From the NCBI GenBank assembly GCA_963781285.1, contig CAWAFI010000013.1:112260-176259 (forward strand): a stretch of DNA of 64,000 nucleotides, written 5' to 3'. Positions 8,225 to 16,631 of this stretch are shown here, piece after piece. Under the pieces are notes generated by a model. That model ran no database searches. It had not been told where the DNA came from and worked only from the letters and a program-made list of their open reading frames with translations. The stretch is from CAIWHR01 sp963781285 (GTDB lineage Bacteria; Pseudomonadota; Gammaproteobacteria; Burkholderiales; Casimicrobiaceae). The translations under genes were made by a program, and so were the position numbers. Position 1 is the first letter of the stretch; every line of letters begins with the position of its first letter.

Positions 8225-8953
8225 ATGCACGCCGCTGTTGTCACCGGCATCTCCCGCGGATTGGGCGAGGCCCTTGCCGCCGCGCTGATCGCGCGCGGCT
8301 GCAGTGTGGTCGGCATCGGCCGCACGGGAAGCGCCAGGCTCAAGGGCAAGCGGTTTCGCCACGTCGCCTGCGATCTCGCCCATCCGGCGTTGATCGCGGC
8401 GGCCGTTGCGCCCGTGCTGCGCGACCTCGCGGCACAGAAGCCGACCGCGGTCACACTGATCAACAACGCCGCGGTTGCCACACCTGTGGGCCTCGTAGGG
8501 CGGCTCGACGCCGCCGAAATCGAGGCGGCGATCGCCACCAATGTCGCCGCGCCGCTCGTGCTGGCCGACCTTTTCTGCCGCGCGTTTCCCGACGCCGCGC
8601 TCCCGCGCCGGATCATCAACATCTCGTCGGGCGCCGCACAGAGTGCGCTGGCGGGCAGCAGCGTGTATTGCATCTCGAAGGCCGCGCTCGAGATGCTGAC
8701 CCGGGCCGTGGTGGCGGATCACGCGTCCCCGACGCTGCAATGCGTTTCGCTGCGACCCGGCATCTTCGAGACCGCAATGCAGGCGTTCATGCGGAGCCGC
8801 GACCCCGCCGAATTTCCGAGTGTGGGCCTCTTCCGGTCGTTCAAGGAGAACGGTCTGCTGAAGGACCCGGCCGAAGTTGCAGCCGCGATTGTCGACCGGA
8901 TCGTGCTGGGGACCGTCGAGAACGGGCGGACCTACACGCACACCGACCTTTAG
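8225..8953 (+). CDS. Short-chain dehydrogenase/reductase
   Basis: A 242-residue classical SDR. It shows the cofactor motif TGISRGLGEALAAAL at the N-terminus, a D/L adenine-ring site after strand 3 (CDLAHP), NNAAVATP, a Ser in NISSGAAQS and the catalytic YCISKAA (YxxxK). The overall form resembles sepiapterin/benzil reductase-like SDRs, which usually prefer NADPH; the Arg-rich loop GRTGSARLKGKRF fits this. The substrate cannot be assigned. The ATG at 8225 has GGAGGAG just upstream. It converges on the lipoprotein gene with one base between the two stops. Confidence 0.82.
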   Translation: MHAAVVTGISRGLGEALAAALIARGCSVVGIGRTGSARLKGKRFRHVACDLAHPALIAAAVAPVLRDLAAQKPTAVTLINNAAVATPVGLVGRLDAAEIEAAIATNVAAPLVLADLFCRAFPDAALPRRIINISSGAAQSALAGSSVYCISKAALEMLTRAVVADHASPTLQCVSLRPGIFETAMQAFMRSRDPAEFPSVGLFRSFKENGLLKDPAEVAAAIVDRIVLGTVENGRTYTHTDL

Positions 8954-8954
8954 G

Positions 8955-9350
8955 TCATTGGGCGGCCGGCCGCAGGCGAATGCGATAATCGATCAGTGCG
9001 CCGGCACCACCGGCCTCCCACACAAGACAATACTCACGGGCGAGTCGCGCCACCAACACGCCGGCGTCGCCGCGCGAGCGCTCGCGCACGACGGGTGCCA
9101 CGGCGGCATTACCTTCGCGATACCGGATTTCGAAGGCGATGGGCTCGCTCGCCTCGAACGCGTAGTCGAGGCGGTCGCCAGGCGAGAGCCGTACGCATTC
9201 GTCGTGGCTCGCGAAGGAGGGCAACGGATGCGCCGCGACCATTTTCGGCCCATCGGCCGTGAGACGCGTGGTACAACCGGCGCTGAGAGCGAGCGCACAG
9301 CATGCCGCCAGTGCACCCGTCGCCGGGTGGCGCCGGGGACCCGCGGTCAT
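8955..9350 (-). CDS. Small lipoprotein of unknown function
   Basis: 131 residues with a lipoprotein signal: a basic start (MTAGPRRHPATG), a hydrophobic stretch and the lipobox LSAGC, so the mature protein should be anchored by its Cys. The mature part (ECVRLSPGDRLDYAFEASEP, FEIRYREGNAAVAPVV) is beta-rich and matches nothing I recognise. Its ATG overlaps the stop of the upstream GNAT gene (ATGA), implying co-translation. Confidence 0.62.
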   Translation of the reverse strand: MTAGPRRHPATGALAACCALALSAGCTTRLTADGPKMVAAHPLPSFASHDECVRLSPGDRLDYAFEASEPIAFEIRYREGNAAVAPVVRERSRGDAGVLVARLAREYCLVWEAGGAGALIDYRIRLRPAAQ

Positions 9351-9955
9351 CGCGCCTTCTTCGCGCGCGCGCGCCAGTCCTCGACCAGCATTGCAAAGCG
9401 GACGTGATCGCGCCACCGGCCGGCGATCTTGACGTAACGGCGCGAATAGCCCTCGTGGACGAACCCGCTACGGCGTACGAGGGAAAGCGAGCGCGTGTTG
9501 CCCGGTTGCACGTTGACCTCCACACGGTGGAGCTTCAACGTGCGAAAGGCGAATTCGAGCGCCTGCGCGAGCGCGTCAGACATGTAGCCGCCGCCCGCGT
9601 GCGGCGCGAATGCATAGTAGCCAAGGTAGGCGCTGTGAAAGGCGCCACGGACTATTTCGCTGAAGTTGAATACGCCGACGAGCGCATCGTCGTCGACGCG
9701 CCACACGAGCAGACCGGCGTACGTCGCCCCTGGGGGATAGCGTTGTGCACGCGCGCCATAGCGCGCCACATACTCGCAAAAGCGCGCCGCGGTTTGCGGC
9801 GGCCGTACCCACGCCGCATGGAGCCGGCGGCTCGCGCGCGATGCGGCGAGGAACGTTGCGACATCGCCGCGCCGCGGTGGGCGCAGGTACACGCGCGAAC
9901 CGCGGCGCCGAATGATAGGCGCATCGTCGTCCAACGGGGTTGGCATAATCGCCAT
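9347..9955 (-). CDS. RimJ/RimL-type GNAT N-acetyltransferase
   Basis: 202 residues with a complete GNAT fold. The acetyl-CoA-binding segment is GGGYMSDALAQALEFAFRTL, followed by LHRVEVNVQPGNTRSLSLVR and SGFVHEGYSRRYVKI, the pattern of ribosomal-protein alanine acetyltransferases and their relatives that modify N-terminal or small-molecule amines. I chose ATG 9955, preceded by GGGAGA; a second ATG three codons on is possible. It is divergent from the ferredoxin-NADP reductase 25 bases away and overlaps the following lipoprotein gene. Confidence 0.82.
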   Translation of the reverse strand: MAIMPTPLDDDAPIIRRRGSRVYLRPPRRGDVATFLAASRASRRLHAAWVRPPQTAARFCEYVARYGARAQRYPPGATYAGLLVWRVDDDALVGVFNFSEIVRGAFHSAYLGYYAFAPHAGGGYMSDALAQALEFAFRTLKLHRVEVNVQPGNTRSLSLVRRSGFVHEGYSRRYVKIAGRWRDHVRFAMLVEDWRARAKKAR

Positions 9956-9980
9956 CTTACCGTCTCCCGAGAAGACCCTG

Positions 9981-10736
9981 ATGGACAAATGGGTGGAAGG
10001 CAAGGTGATTGGCAATCGCGCGTGGACCGATCGCCTCGTGTCGTTGCAGGTCGAGGCGCCCGCGGTCACGTTTATCGCGGGTCAATTCGGCCGGCTCGCG
10101 CTGCCGGCGCCGCCCGGATCGAAGGAGGAGATGCTCGGGCGGCCCTATTCGTTCGTGAATTGCCCGGAATCTTCACCGCACGAGTTCTATTTCATCGTCC
10201 TTCCCGAGGGTCCGCTTTCGCCCCGGCTCGCGGCACTCGATCCCGGCGAGCCTGTGTGGCTGCTGCGCAACGCCAACGGTTTTTTTTCGATCGGCGAGGT
10301 GCCCGCAGCCGACGCGCTGTGGTGCCTAGCGACGGGCACGGGTCTCGGTCCCTACCTGTCGATCCTGCGCACGGAGGAACCTTGGGAAAAATTCGGGCGC
10401 ATCGTGCTCGCGCATTCCGTGCGCTACGCAAACGAGCTTACGTACCGCGACACGATCTCGGGGATAGCCGCTGCCCATCCCGGTGCGTTCACGTATATCC
10501 CGCTGGTGAGCCGCGACACGCAGGCCGACGCGCTCGCCGGCCGCATCCCCGCGGCGGTTGTGGACGGGCGACTCGAAGCGCGTGCCGGAGTTGTACTTGC
10601 CGCCGAAAATTCGCACGTGATGCTGTGCGGAAATCCGGCTATGGTCGATGACACACAGAAGGTTCTGCAAACGCGTGGCATGCGGCGGCATCGACGCAAG
10701 GAGCCGGGGCAGATTACTGTCGAGACGTATTGGTGA
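9981..10736 (+). CDS. fpr: Ferredoxin/flavodoxin-NADP+ reductase
   Basis: 251 residues, the size and layout of bacterial FprA-type reductases that pass electrons between NADP(H) and ferredoxin or flavodoxin in the cytosol. The FAD domain has RPYSFVNCPES (RxYS) and the NADP domain has ATGTGLGPYLSIL; LCGNPAMVDDTQKVLQTRG is the typical NADP-ribose region, and the C-terminus ends in an aromatic residue (ETYW), which stacks on the flavin in this family. ATG 9981 gives MDKWVEGKV, the usual start. Confidence 0.9.
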   Translation: MDKWVEGKVIGNRAWTDRLVSLQVEAPAVTFIAGQFGRLALPAPPGSKEEMLGRPYSFVNCPESSPHEFYFIVLPEGPLSPRLAALDPGEPVWLLRNANGFFSIGEVPAADALWCLATGTGLGPYLSILRTEEPWEKFGRIVLAHSVRYANELTYRDTISGIAAAHPGAFTYIPLVSRDTQADALAGRIPAAVVDGRLEARAGVVLAAENSHVMLCGNPAMVDDTQKVLQTRGMRRHRRKEPGQITVETYW

Positions 10737-10924
10737 ATAGTTCGTCGCCGCGACCGATCCGCGGTTCCGCTGTGCGACAGCGCGACTGGTGATTCGGACC
10801 GGTCGCAGCGACAGACTACTTCCACGGGATAAGCGCCGCGCCGCTCCACGCTGCTCATGATCGCACTTCGGGCGCGACGCCTGACCCCGGGGGTCGCGAC
10901 GATGCTGCAGACGCCCGTTCTGAT

Positions 10925-11152
10925 TAGGGCCTGTTCACACTATGTCTACAGATGCGAACGGGTGGCATGGGGTGCCAATCAAGGCGCTTGATTGGCGCCC
11001 CAGGGCGCCCGTTCCCTTCGGGTTGCGGCCAAAACGGCCGTGCGCTTTGTTGCAAAGCCTCGCCGGGCAGCCGGCCCGTCTTCGTTTTGCGCCTTGCGCA
11101 CGGCCGTTTTGACTCGCAACGCATCTTGCAGACATAGTGTGAACAGGCCCTA
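10925..11152. repeat. 228-bp palindromic MITE-like element
   Basis: Perfect 23-bp terminal inverted repeats lie at 10925-10947 (beginning TAGGGCCTGTTCACAC) and 11130-11152. Inside is a second perfect 16-bp inverted pair, CAAAACGGCCGTGCGC at 11030-11045 against 11096-11111, and a near-perfect 21-bp palindrome around 10975-10995. The whole unit can fold into one long cruciform. It has no reading frame that looks like a transposase. It lies between fpr and the FKBP gene and shares the design of the element at 45021. Confidence 0.85.
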
Positions 11153-11210
11153 GTGCGGCCGAGCGGCAAGCACGCACATCGGAGACGAACGCTGCCCGTT
11201 TCTCAGGGCA

Positions 11211-11741
11211 TCAACCTTTGACTTCGATGAGTTCGACGTCGAAGAGCAGCGTCGCGTTCGGCGGAATCACGCTGCCTGCGCCGCGCTCGCCGTAGCCCAT
11301 CTGGGGCGGAATCACCAGCGTGCGCTTGCCGCCCACTTTCATCCCGGCGACCCCTTCGTCCCAGCCCTTGATCACCTTTCCCGCGCCCAGGGTGAAACCG
11401 AACGGGACCTTGCGATCGAACGAACTGTCGAATTTGGCGCCGTGGCCATCCGCCGTCGCGGGGTCATAAAGCCACCCCGTATAGTGGACGATCACGGCTT
11501 TTCCGGCCACAGCTTCTACTCCATCACCTTGTTTTATATCGATTTTCTTCAGCTCATTCACCTGGGCACCGATCTTGCTTGAAAGGTTGGGGGAAGAAGC
11601 GTCCGCGGGTGTTTTCGCCGGCGGCTGCCCGGTCTGCGCATCGGCAGGGGGCGGAATAGACAACGCCGTAAGCGCCGCGATCGAGGCAACGCACAGGACG
11701 CCGCGGCGGGTGCGACGCGGATCGAACAACAGGAACATCAT
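11211..11741 (-). CDS. FKBP-type peptidyl-prolyl isomerase, exported
   Basis: 176 residues: a signal peptide (RRGVLCVASIAALTALSI, cleavage near ADAQT), a short linker, and one FKBP domain. Conserved features are VIVHYTGWLYD, KFDSSFDRKVPFGFTLGAGK, VIKGWDEGVAGMKVGGKR and the closing IPPNATLLFDVELIEVKG. It should catalyse prolyl cis-trans isomerisation during folding in the periplasm. The start is one of the tandem ATGs at 11741/11738, with ACGGAGA upstream. Divergent from the large unknown gene at 12016. Confidence 0.9.
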   Translation of the reverse strand: MMFLLFDPRRTRRGVLCVASIAALTALSIPPPADAQTGQPPAKTPADASSPNLSSKIGAQVNELKKIDIKQGDGVEAVAGKAVIVHYTGWLYDPATADGHGAKFDSSFDRKVPFGFTLGAGKVIKGWDEGVAGMKVGGKRTLVIPPQMGYGERGAGSVIPPNATLLFDVELIEVKG

Positions 11742-11858
11742 GCATGCATCTCCGTGGGAGAGACAGGTTGGATGAGGCTCCGCCACGACGGTCGCGCAAC
11801 GACGCGTCGCCGCCGGCGTTTGGCCGAGCGGCGAATTGTAGCCGACACCGGCGCCGTT

Positions 11859-11887
11859 TTGCGCCGCTGTTGCATTTGAGCTATAAA
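11859..11887 (+). promoter_or_regulatory. Predicted sigma-70 promoter for the 12016 gene
   Basis: TTGCGC (11859-11864) and TATAAA (11882-11887) are separated by exactly 17 bases, a good sigma-70 arrangement. Transcription would start near 11894, leaving a leader of about 120 bases before the ATG at 12016. Confidence 0.5.
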
Positions 11888-12015
11888 TGAACGTTCTCCT
11901 CGCGTTTGGAATGTCGTCGAAACACCGGGTGCGCGCGCGTCGTGCGTGTTTGCATGGGGTGGTGTACGCCGGCCGGGTGCCGATCAATGTCGATTGTTGG
12001 GACTTCCATTAGGCG

Positions 12016-13716
12016 ATGTTTGGATTTCTGAATCAGCAGGCACGCGATCATCCCGATCCGCTGGTGACGCCGAAAACCGCGTCCGGATGGCTGCGCCAGT
12101 TGCCGTCGCTCGACGTAATCGGCCGCCAACAGCATGTGATGCGCGCCTTCGACGGCATGCGCCAGTCGCGCCGGCCCGCCGACCTGAACCGCGTTGCCGC
12201 GGTCGAGTTTCTCGATTCTGCGCTCGGCGCCGACCGCCGCCAGTTGACCAAGCAATATGTCGAGAACGTCGACAGTTCGGCGCGCCTTGCCGAGCGCCTC
12301 TGGCAGGCGCTGCAGGAGATGTGTCAGGGGTTCATCTTCGCCTACCAGAGCGCGCTCGAGCAGGCGCTCGCGCAGACCGAGAATCCGCGCTGGAAGCCAG
12401 TGGTGCCGCGGCTATTCTCGCGGCTCATTCACTACTACGGCACCGACGCGAAGCTACGCGTGTTCCGCTACGAGCGTTGGATCCCTGCGAAATGGATGGA
12501 GCTGCACCAGCTCTACATGCGTGCCACCGAACTCGGCGTTGAGCGCGTCGCCGTATCGCTGACCAGCACGGGCTCCAATTCGACGCAGTGGACGGTCGAG
12601 CAGGAATACCTGCTTGTGCTGCTGATCCACCAGCTCAATACCGGCAATCTGTCGCCGGGCGAACTCGACTGGGCCAGCGCGCAACTCCGGGCGTGGAGCC
12701 GCAGGCTGACACTCGACGCCGTCCCCCAGTCCCCCGAGGGATTCTTCGTCGATGTCGCCGGCAAGAACGGGCTCGTGCGGCGGACGGGCAGCGATTCGGG
12801 CTCCATGTTGCGCTATCTCGACACGACGCCGATGGCCGAGCAACTCGAGCGCGCGATCCATGCGCTCCGGCAAGCGGAGGCCACGGACCAGGGGCCGGCC
12901 GCGCCGATCAACCAGCAGCGCGTCGCGATCCTCGAGAAAGTACGCCCCGCGGTGTCGCCGAACCTCAACGCCGATCTGCGCCGCGACCCACGCATCGCGG
13001 TGACGGTCGCCGCCAAGGTGCGCGTCGGCCTCGGCCGCATCTGTCGCGACCTCGCGGCGAAGGGCATCAACGAGTCGGCCAACGATTCGAATGCCAGCGC
13101 CGAGCAGATCGAAGTCTACGCGGTCGCCGATGGCCCGCGGGCGAAGCGCCTCACCTTGACCGAACACGATTCGCTCGCCGCGTCGATCTCGTCGTTTTCG
13201 GATCCCATGTGGCAGGTCAAGGATCGCAGCGTCGCCGGATTGCGCATCGCCGCTTCCGGTGGCATCGGTCAGAGCCTCGCGCTGGGTGCGCTGGTCGCAG
13301 TGCGCCAGTCCGACATCACCGATTGGGTGCTGGGCGTCGTGCGCCGGCTGAACAAGGTCTCCAACGACGAGGTCGAGGCTGGCGTGTCGATCATCGCGGA
13401 GCGCCTTGTTCCCGTCGTGCTGCACGCGAAGCGGGAAGCGAAGGAGGATCTCGGCATTATCGTCAACGGCATCGACGTGTCGACGATGGGGGCGCGGTTC
13501 GAAGGCCTCTATCTGCCGCCGCCGTCGCGGCCCGACAAGCCGCTCGCGGTCAAGACGCTGATCGTGCCGACGTCCGAATACGTCGAAGGTCGCAACATCA
13601 TCCTGACGACTGGCCGCTCGGTCTATACGGTCGCACTGCGGCAGCTGGTCGAGCAGCGCGCAGAGTGGAGCTGGGCTGCGATCCAGATTGTCGAGAAGAA
13701 GCCGAAGGAAATTTGA
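12016..13716 (+). CDS. Large conserved hypothetical cytosolic protein (566 aa)
   Basis: 566 residues, with no signal peptide or membrane segment. The N-terminal 330 residues are mainly helical (LDSALGADRRQLTKQYVENV, RLWQALQEMCQGFIFAYQSA), and the C-terminal 200 are more beta-rich (SDPMWQVKDRSVAGLRIAAS, ITDWVLGVVRRLNKVSNDEV). The C-terminal part faintly resembles PilZ-like cyclic-di-GMP proteins of betaproteobacteria, but I do not see a clear RxxxR...D/NxSxxG signature and do not assign it. It stands alone behind its own predicted promoter. Confidence 0.72.
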   Translation: MFGFLNQQARDHPDPLVTPKTASGWLRQLPSLDVIGRQQHVMRAFDGMRQSRRPADLNRVAAVEFLDSALGADRRQLTKQYVENVDSSARLAERLWQALQEMCQGFIFAYQSALEQALAQTENPRWKPVVPRLFSRLIHYYGTDAKLRVFRYERWIPAKWMELHQLYMRATELGVERVAVSLTSTGSNSTQWTVEQEYLLVLLIHQLNTGNLSPGELDWASAQLRAWSRRLTLDAVPQSPEGFFVDVAGKNGLVRRTGSDSGSMLRYLDTTPMAEQLERAIHALRQAEATDQGPAAPINQQRVAILEKVRPAVSPNLNADLRRDPRIAVTVAAKVRVGLGRICRDLAAKGINESANDSNASAEQIEVYAVADGPRAKRLTLTEHDSLAASISSFSDPMWQVKDRSVAGLRIAASGGIGQSLALGALVAVRQSDITDWVLGVVRRLNKVSNDEVEAGVSIIAERLVPVVLHAKREAKEDLGIIVNGIDVSTMGARFEGLYLPPPSRPDKPLAVKTLIVPTSEYVEGRNIILTTGRSVYTVALRQLVEQRAEWSWAAIQIVEKKPKEI

Positions 13717-13756
13717 CCGCGGCGACGGTCCTCGTCGCCGCTCCGTTGCGCCTGCA

Positions 13757-13982
13757 CGCGGGGCCCCGGCTCCCAGGCTCGCGGCTCCTCAGCCTCCTCG
13801 TCTTCCGTAACATGCGATGGCCGAGCCGTCGGCCTCGTTGAGCCGTCGGCCTCCGCGTCTGCCTTGAAGGACGTTACGCCGAGCGTCCGCGCCGCTCGCT
13901 GCGCGCCGCGTCGACTCGGCGCCCCGGTCGCATCCCCACGCGCTACCCGCGCGCGGGGCCCCGGCTCCCAGGCTCGCGGCTC
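13757..13982. repeat. Pair of 31-bp direct repeats abutting the tolA stop
   Basis: The same 31-bp sequence (core GGCTCCCAGGCTCGCGGCTC) occurs at 13757-13787 and 13952-13982. The second copy reaches the tolA stop codon (CTA at 13982-13984). Between them GAGCCGTCGGCCTC also repeats. No gene is evident in this 265-bp convergent intergenic region. A 16-bp piece of the same repeat, on the opposite strand, is inside the fused ABC transporter gene at 36259-36274. Confidence 0.75.
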
Positions 13983-14842
13983 TAATCCTGCGGCCGGAAC
14001 TTGAGGGTAAGCGTGCGCTGGAAGAGCTCCGGGCGATCGGGGCGCGGCAGCGGCGACGATTTCCGGATCGCGCGCTGGACCGCTTCGTCATAGGCGCGGA
14101 CGCCGCTTGATTTGCGCAACACCGCGTCGATGATTTCGCCGGTCGGAAGTTGCACGACATCGAAGATCGCCTCGGGATTGCCGGCGAGGTCGGGCGGCAA
14201 TGTCACGTTGCCCTTGACCTTTGCCTGGATGCGGTGGATGTAGTCGGTCTCGGCGCGCGACCGCGCGGCGGCATCGGCATCCGCCGCCTTCTGCTGCGCG
14301 TCGCGCGTAGCCTTCTCGCGCTCCGCCTGCGCTTTGAGTTCCTGCGCCTCTCGCGCTTGCCGGTCGCGCGCATCGGCGAGCCGCTTCTGCTCGTCCTGCT
14401 TCTTCTTCTCCGCCTCGCGCTTCTCCAGTTCCTTCTTCTCGCGTTCCTTTCGGTCGCGCTCGGCGACTTCCTTCGCCCTGCGTTCTTCCTCGACCCTGGC
14501 CTTGCGGGCGATCTCGGCCGCATGCGGATCCGGCTTCTCGGCTTTGGGTTCAGGCTTGGGTGCGGCCTTGGGCGGCAGTGGCGGCGGCTCCAGATTTTTC
14601 GCCGGTTGCGGCGGCGGTTGTGGCCCCGATTCGGGGGCTTGCGGCAACGACGGAGTTTCCACGACCGGCGCCTTCGCAGGTGGTGCATAGAGTTCAGCGG
14701 TTACCGGCACCGGCGGCCGGTTCTGCCAGCGGATCGAAAAAATGAGCACCGCGATGAACGCAAGGTGAACTCCGATCGCCAGTGCGAGCGCCGGCCATCG
14801 GCCCGCAGTCAGCGCCGGTTTGCGTGGGCGGTCCGTGGCCAT
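13982..14842 (-). CDS. tolA: TolA, periplasm-spanning Tol-Pal protein
   Basis: 286 residues in the classical three-part TolA plan: an N-terminal inner-membrane anchor (ALALAIGVHLAFIAVLIFSI), a Pro-rich then very long Lys/Glu/Ala/Arg-rich helical region (about 105-195), and a C-terminal TonB/TolA-like domain (AKVKGNVTLPPDLAGNPEAI, VRAYDEAVQRAIRKSSPLP). It links the proton-motive-force motor TolQ-TolR to Pal at the outer membrane during cell constriction. It follows tolR by 3 bases. tolB and pal, usually next, are not in this window. Confidence 0.93.
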   Translation of the reverse strand: MATDRPRKPALTAGRWPALALAIGVHLAFIAVLIFSIRWQNRPPVPVTAELYAPPAKAPVVETPSLPQAPESGPQPPPQPAKNLEPPPLPPKAAPKPEPKAEKPDPHAAEIARKARVEEERRAKEVAERDRKEREKKELEKREAEKKKQDEQKRLADARDRQAREAQELKAQAEREKATRDAQQKAADADAAARSRAETDYIHRIQAKVKGNVTLPPDLAGNPEAIFDVVQLPTGEIIDAVLRKSSGVRAYDEAVQRAIRKSSPLPRPDRPELFQRTLTLKFRPQD

Positions 14843-14845
14843 CCG

Positions 14846-15259
14846 CTAGTTTGCCGAGGGGCGCGCCAGCAATCCGACTTTCTTCGCGCCGTTGCGCTGG
14901 AGGAGGTCGAGCACGCCGAGCACATCCTCGTAACGGGCCGATCGGTCCGCAGCGATCACCACCGGCTGTTCAGGAAGCTTGGCTTGTTTTGCCCGGATCC
15001 GCGCAACCAGCTCGTCGCGTGACACCTGCACTGGTGCGGCACCAGACTGCCGATCGGTAAGCAGCAGTGTGAGGTCGGTGCGCAGCATCACTTCGAGCGG
15101 CTGTGCAGGCGCGGTGAGTCGGGTGCCGACCGACGGCAGCTCGATCTCGCCCGGATTGACGAGCGGCGCGGTGACCATGAAGATCACGAGCAGCACCAGC
15201 ATCACGTCGATGTACGGGACGACGTTGATCTGGTTGATCGACTTGCGCGCGCGTCGCAT
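14846..15259 (-). CDS. tolR: TolR, Tol-Pal motor component (ExbD/TolR family)
   Basis: 137 residues: a short cytosolic tail (MRRARKSINQINVVP), one transmembrane helix carrying the conserved Asp (YIDVMLVLLVIFMVTAPLV) and a periplasmic ExbD/TolR domain (PVVIAADRSARYEDVLGVLD). The Asp is part of the proton path shared with TolQ. ATG 15259 is preceded by tolQ's end with a 7-base gap. Confidence 0.93.
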   Translation of the reverse strand: MRRARKSINQINVVPYIDVMLVLLVIFMVTAPLVNPGEIELPSVGTRLTAPAQPLEVMLRTDLTLLLTDRQSGAAPVQVSRDELVARIRAKQAKLPEQPVVIAADRSARYEDVLGVLDLLQRNGAKKVGLLARPSAN

Positions 15260-15266
15260 CGTGCCG

Positions 15267-15935
15267 TTACCCCTGCCGCTGCAGGATGTTGGAAAACTCC
15301 TCGATGAATGTTTCATAGCGCGTCGCGAGGCGGTCCACGTCGTGCGTGTACCGGTTGTAGGCGACGACGGCGGGGATCGCGGCGAAGAGTCCGATTGCAG
15401 TGGCAATCAGCGCTTCGGCAATGCCCGGCGCGACCTGTGCAAGCGTGGCCTGGCTCACGTTGGCGAGACCGCGGAACGCGTTCATGATTCCCCAGACCGT
15501 GCCGAAGAGGCCGATGTAAGGCGACACGGAGCCGACGGTGGCGAGCCCCGAGAGGTGCGCGTCGAGAGAGTCGATTTCGCGTTGATAGGCGGCGCGCATC
15601 GCTCGGCGGGCGCTGTCGAGCGTTACTGCTGCGTTGCTACCCTGACGCCGGTGCTTCGAATACTCGCGGAAGCCGGCGGTGAAAATATGTTCGAGCCCGC
15701 TGCCGGTCAGCGATTGGCTGGCGCTCTGGTAGAGGGCATTGAGATCGCCGCCTTTCCAGAACTGGTCCTCGAACGCGTCGACGCCGCCGGTCGTTCGTTT
15801 CAGCTGGAACATCTTGAGGAAGATCCGCCACCACGACCACAGCGACAGCCCGAGCAGCAGCAGGAGCACCGCCTGGACGACGAAGGAGGACTGCGCGACC
15901 AGCGTGGCGAACGAGAGATCCGGGTGCACGTTCAA
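15267..15935 (-). CDS. tolQ: TolQ, Tol-Pal motor channel (ExbB/TolQ family)
   Basis: 222 residues with three membrane helices (FVVQAVLLLLLGLSLWSWW near residue 18; VSPYIGLFGTVWGIMNAF near 135; IAEALIATAIGLFAAIPAVV near 170) and a large cytosolic loop, as in MotA/TolQ/ExbB proteins. With TolR it converts proton flow into movement of TolA. The start overlaps the ybgC stop by four bases. Confidence 0.94.
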   Translation of the reverse strand: MNVHPDLSFATLVAQSSFVVQAVLLLLLGLSLWSWWRIFLKMFQLKRTTGGVDAFEDQFWKGGDLNALYQSASQSLTGSGLEHIFTAGFREYSKHRRQGSNAAVTLDSARRAMRAAYQREIDSLDAHLSGLATVGSVSPYIGLFGTVWGIMNAFRGLANVSQATLAQVAPGIAEALIATAIGLFAAIPAVVAYNRYTHDVDRLATRYETFIEEFSNILQRQG

Positions 15936-16354
15936 GTCTTGGCCTCCATGCGTGCGTAGAGCGGAGCGGGAATGCGCGCCGGACGCCAGCTCGACGCGTC
16001 GAGGCAGGCGAGGCAGACGCGGGCTTGCGTCAGCAACTCGCTGTCGCGGAGGATTGCCTGGTCGGCGACAAGGCGCGCGCGGCCGAGCTCGACCAGCGTC
16101 AATGTGACGTCAAGCCGGTCGGAAAGTTGCGCCGGGCGACGAAAGTCGATCTCGATGCGATGGACGACGAACACGATGCCGTGCTCGCGCTCGACCACGG
16201 CCAGGTCGAAACCCAGCGACGACAGCCATTCGGTGCGCGCGCGTTCCATGAACTTGAGGTAGTTCGCGTAATAGACGACGCCGGCGGCGTCGGTGTCCTC
16301 GTAATAGACGCGGACGGGGAAACGAAAGGTCTCGCGGACCCCGTGCGCAGTCAT
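15932..16354 (-). CDS. ybgC: YbgC-type acyl-CoA thioesterase
   Basis: A 140-residue hot-dog-fold thioesterase of the Tol-Pal cluster. The active-site region VYYEDTDAAGVVYYANYL (Asp in the ExTD motif) and FMERARTEWL are typical; family members hydrolyse short-chain or phospholipid-related acyl-CoA/ACP thioesters. It is the first gene of ybgC-tolQ-tolR-tolA, and overlaps tolQ. Upstream lies a repeat-rich 264-bp gap. Confidence 0.92.
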   Translation of the reverse strand: MTAHGVRETFRFPVRVYYEDTDAAGVVYYANYLKFMERARTEWLSSLGFDLAVVEREHGIVFVVHRIEIDFRRPAQLSDRLDVTLTLVELGRARLVADQAILRDSELLTQARVCLACLDASSWRPARIPAPLYARMEAKT

Positions 16355-16469
16355 CGATGTGCGCCTGCGCTTGCGACAGTCAAGGTTGCGTTGCCCGGGT
16401 GGCGCTCATTTCGAGGCCTCTGCGGCATTGCGATTTTCTCGTTGCACCTCGAGGTCGGCCGCCACCCAC

Positions 16470-16631
16470 GCTCGCAGACGCGCCCTTCGGGCCCTGGCTT
16501 CGCCCGCTCGCTCATTCCGCGGCCTCCGCTCGTTCCTCGGTGCGCGACGCGCCACTGCATCGGCCGCGCTCAGTCGCTCGCGGACGCGCCCTTCGGGCCT
16601 GGGCTTCGCCCCGCTCGCTCATTCGCTGCGG
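16470..16631. repeat. Two direct repeats (about 53 bp), one overlapping the ruvB 3' end
   Basis: The sequence beginning GCTCGCAGACGCGCCCTTCG (16470-16522) recurs with a few substitutions and small insertions at 16576-16631 (GCTCGCGGACGCGCCCTTCG). The second copy runs across the ruvB stop codon (16619-16621). Each copy contains the small palindrome GCCCTTCGGGC. No gene is visible in this 264-bp gap between ruvB and ybgC. Confidence 0.65.
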
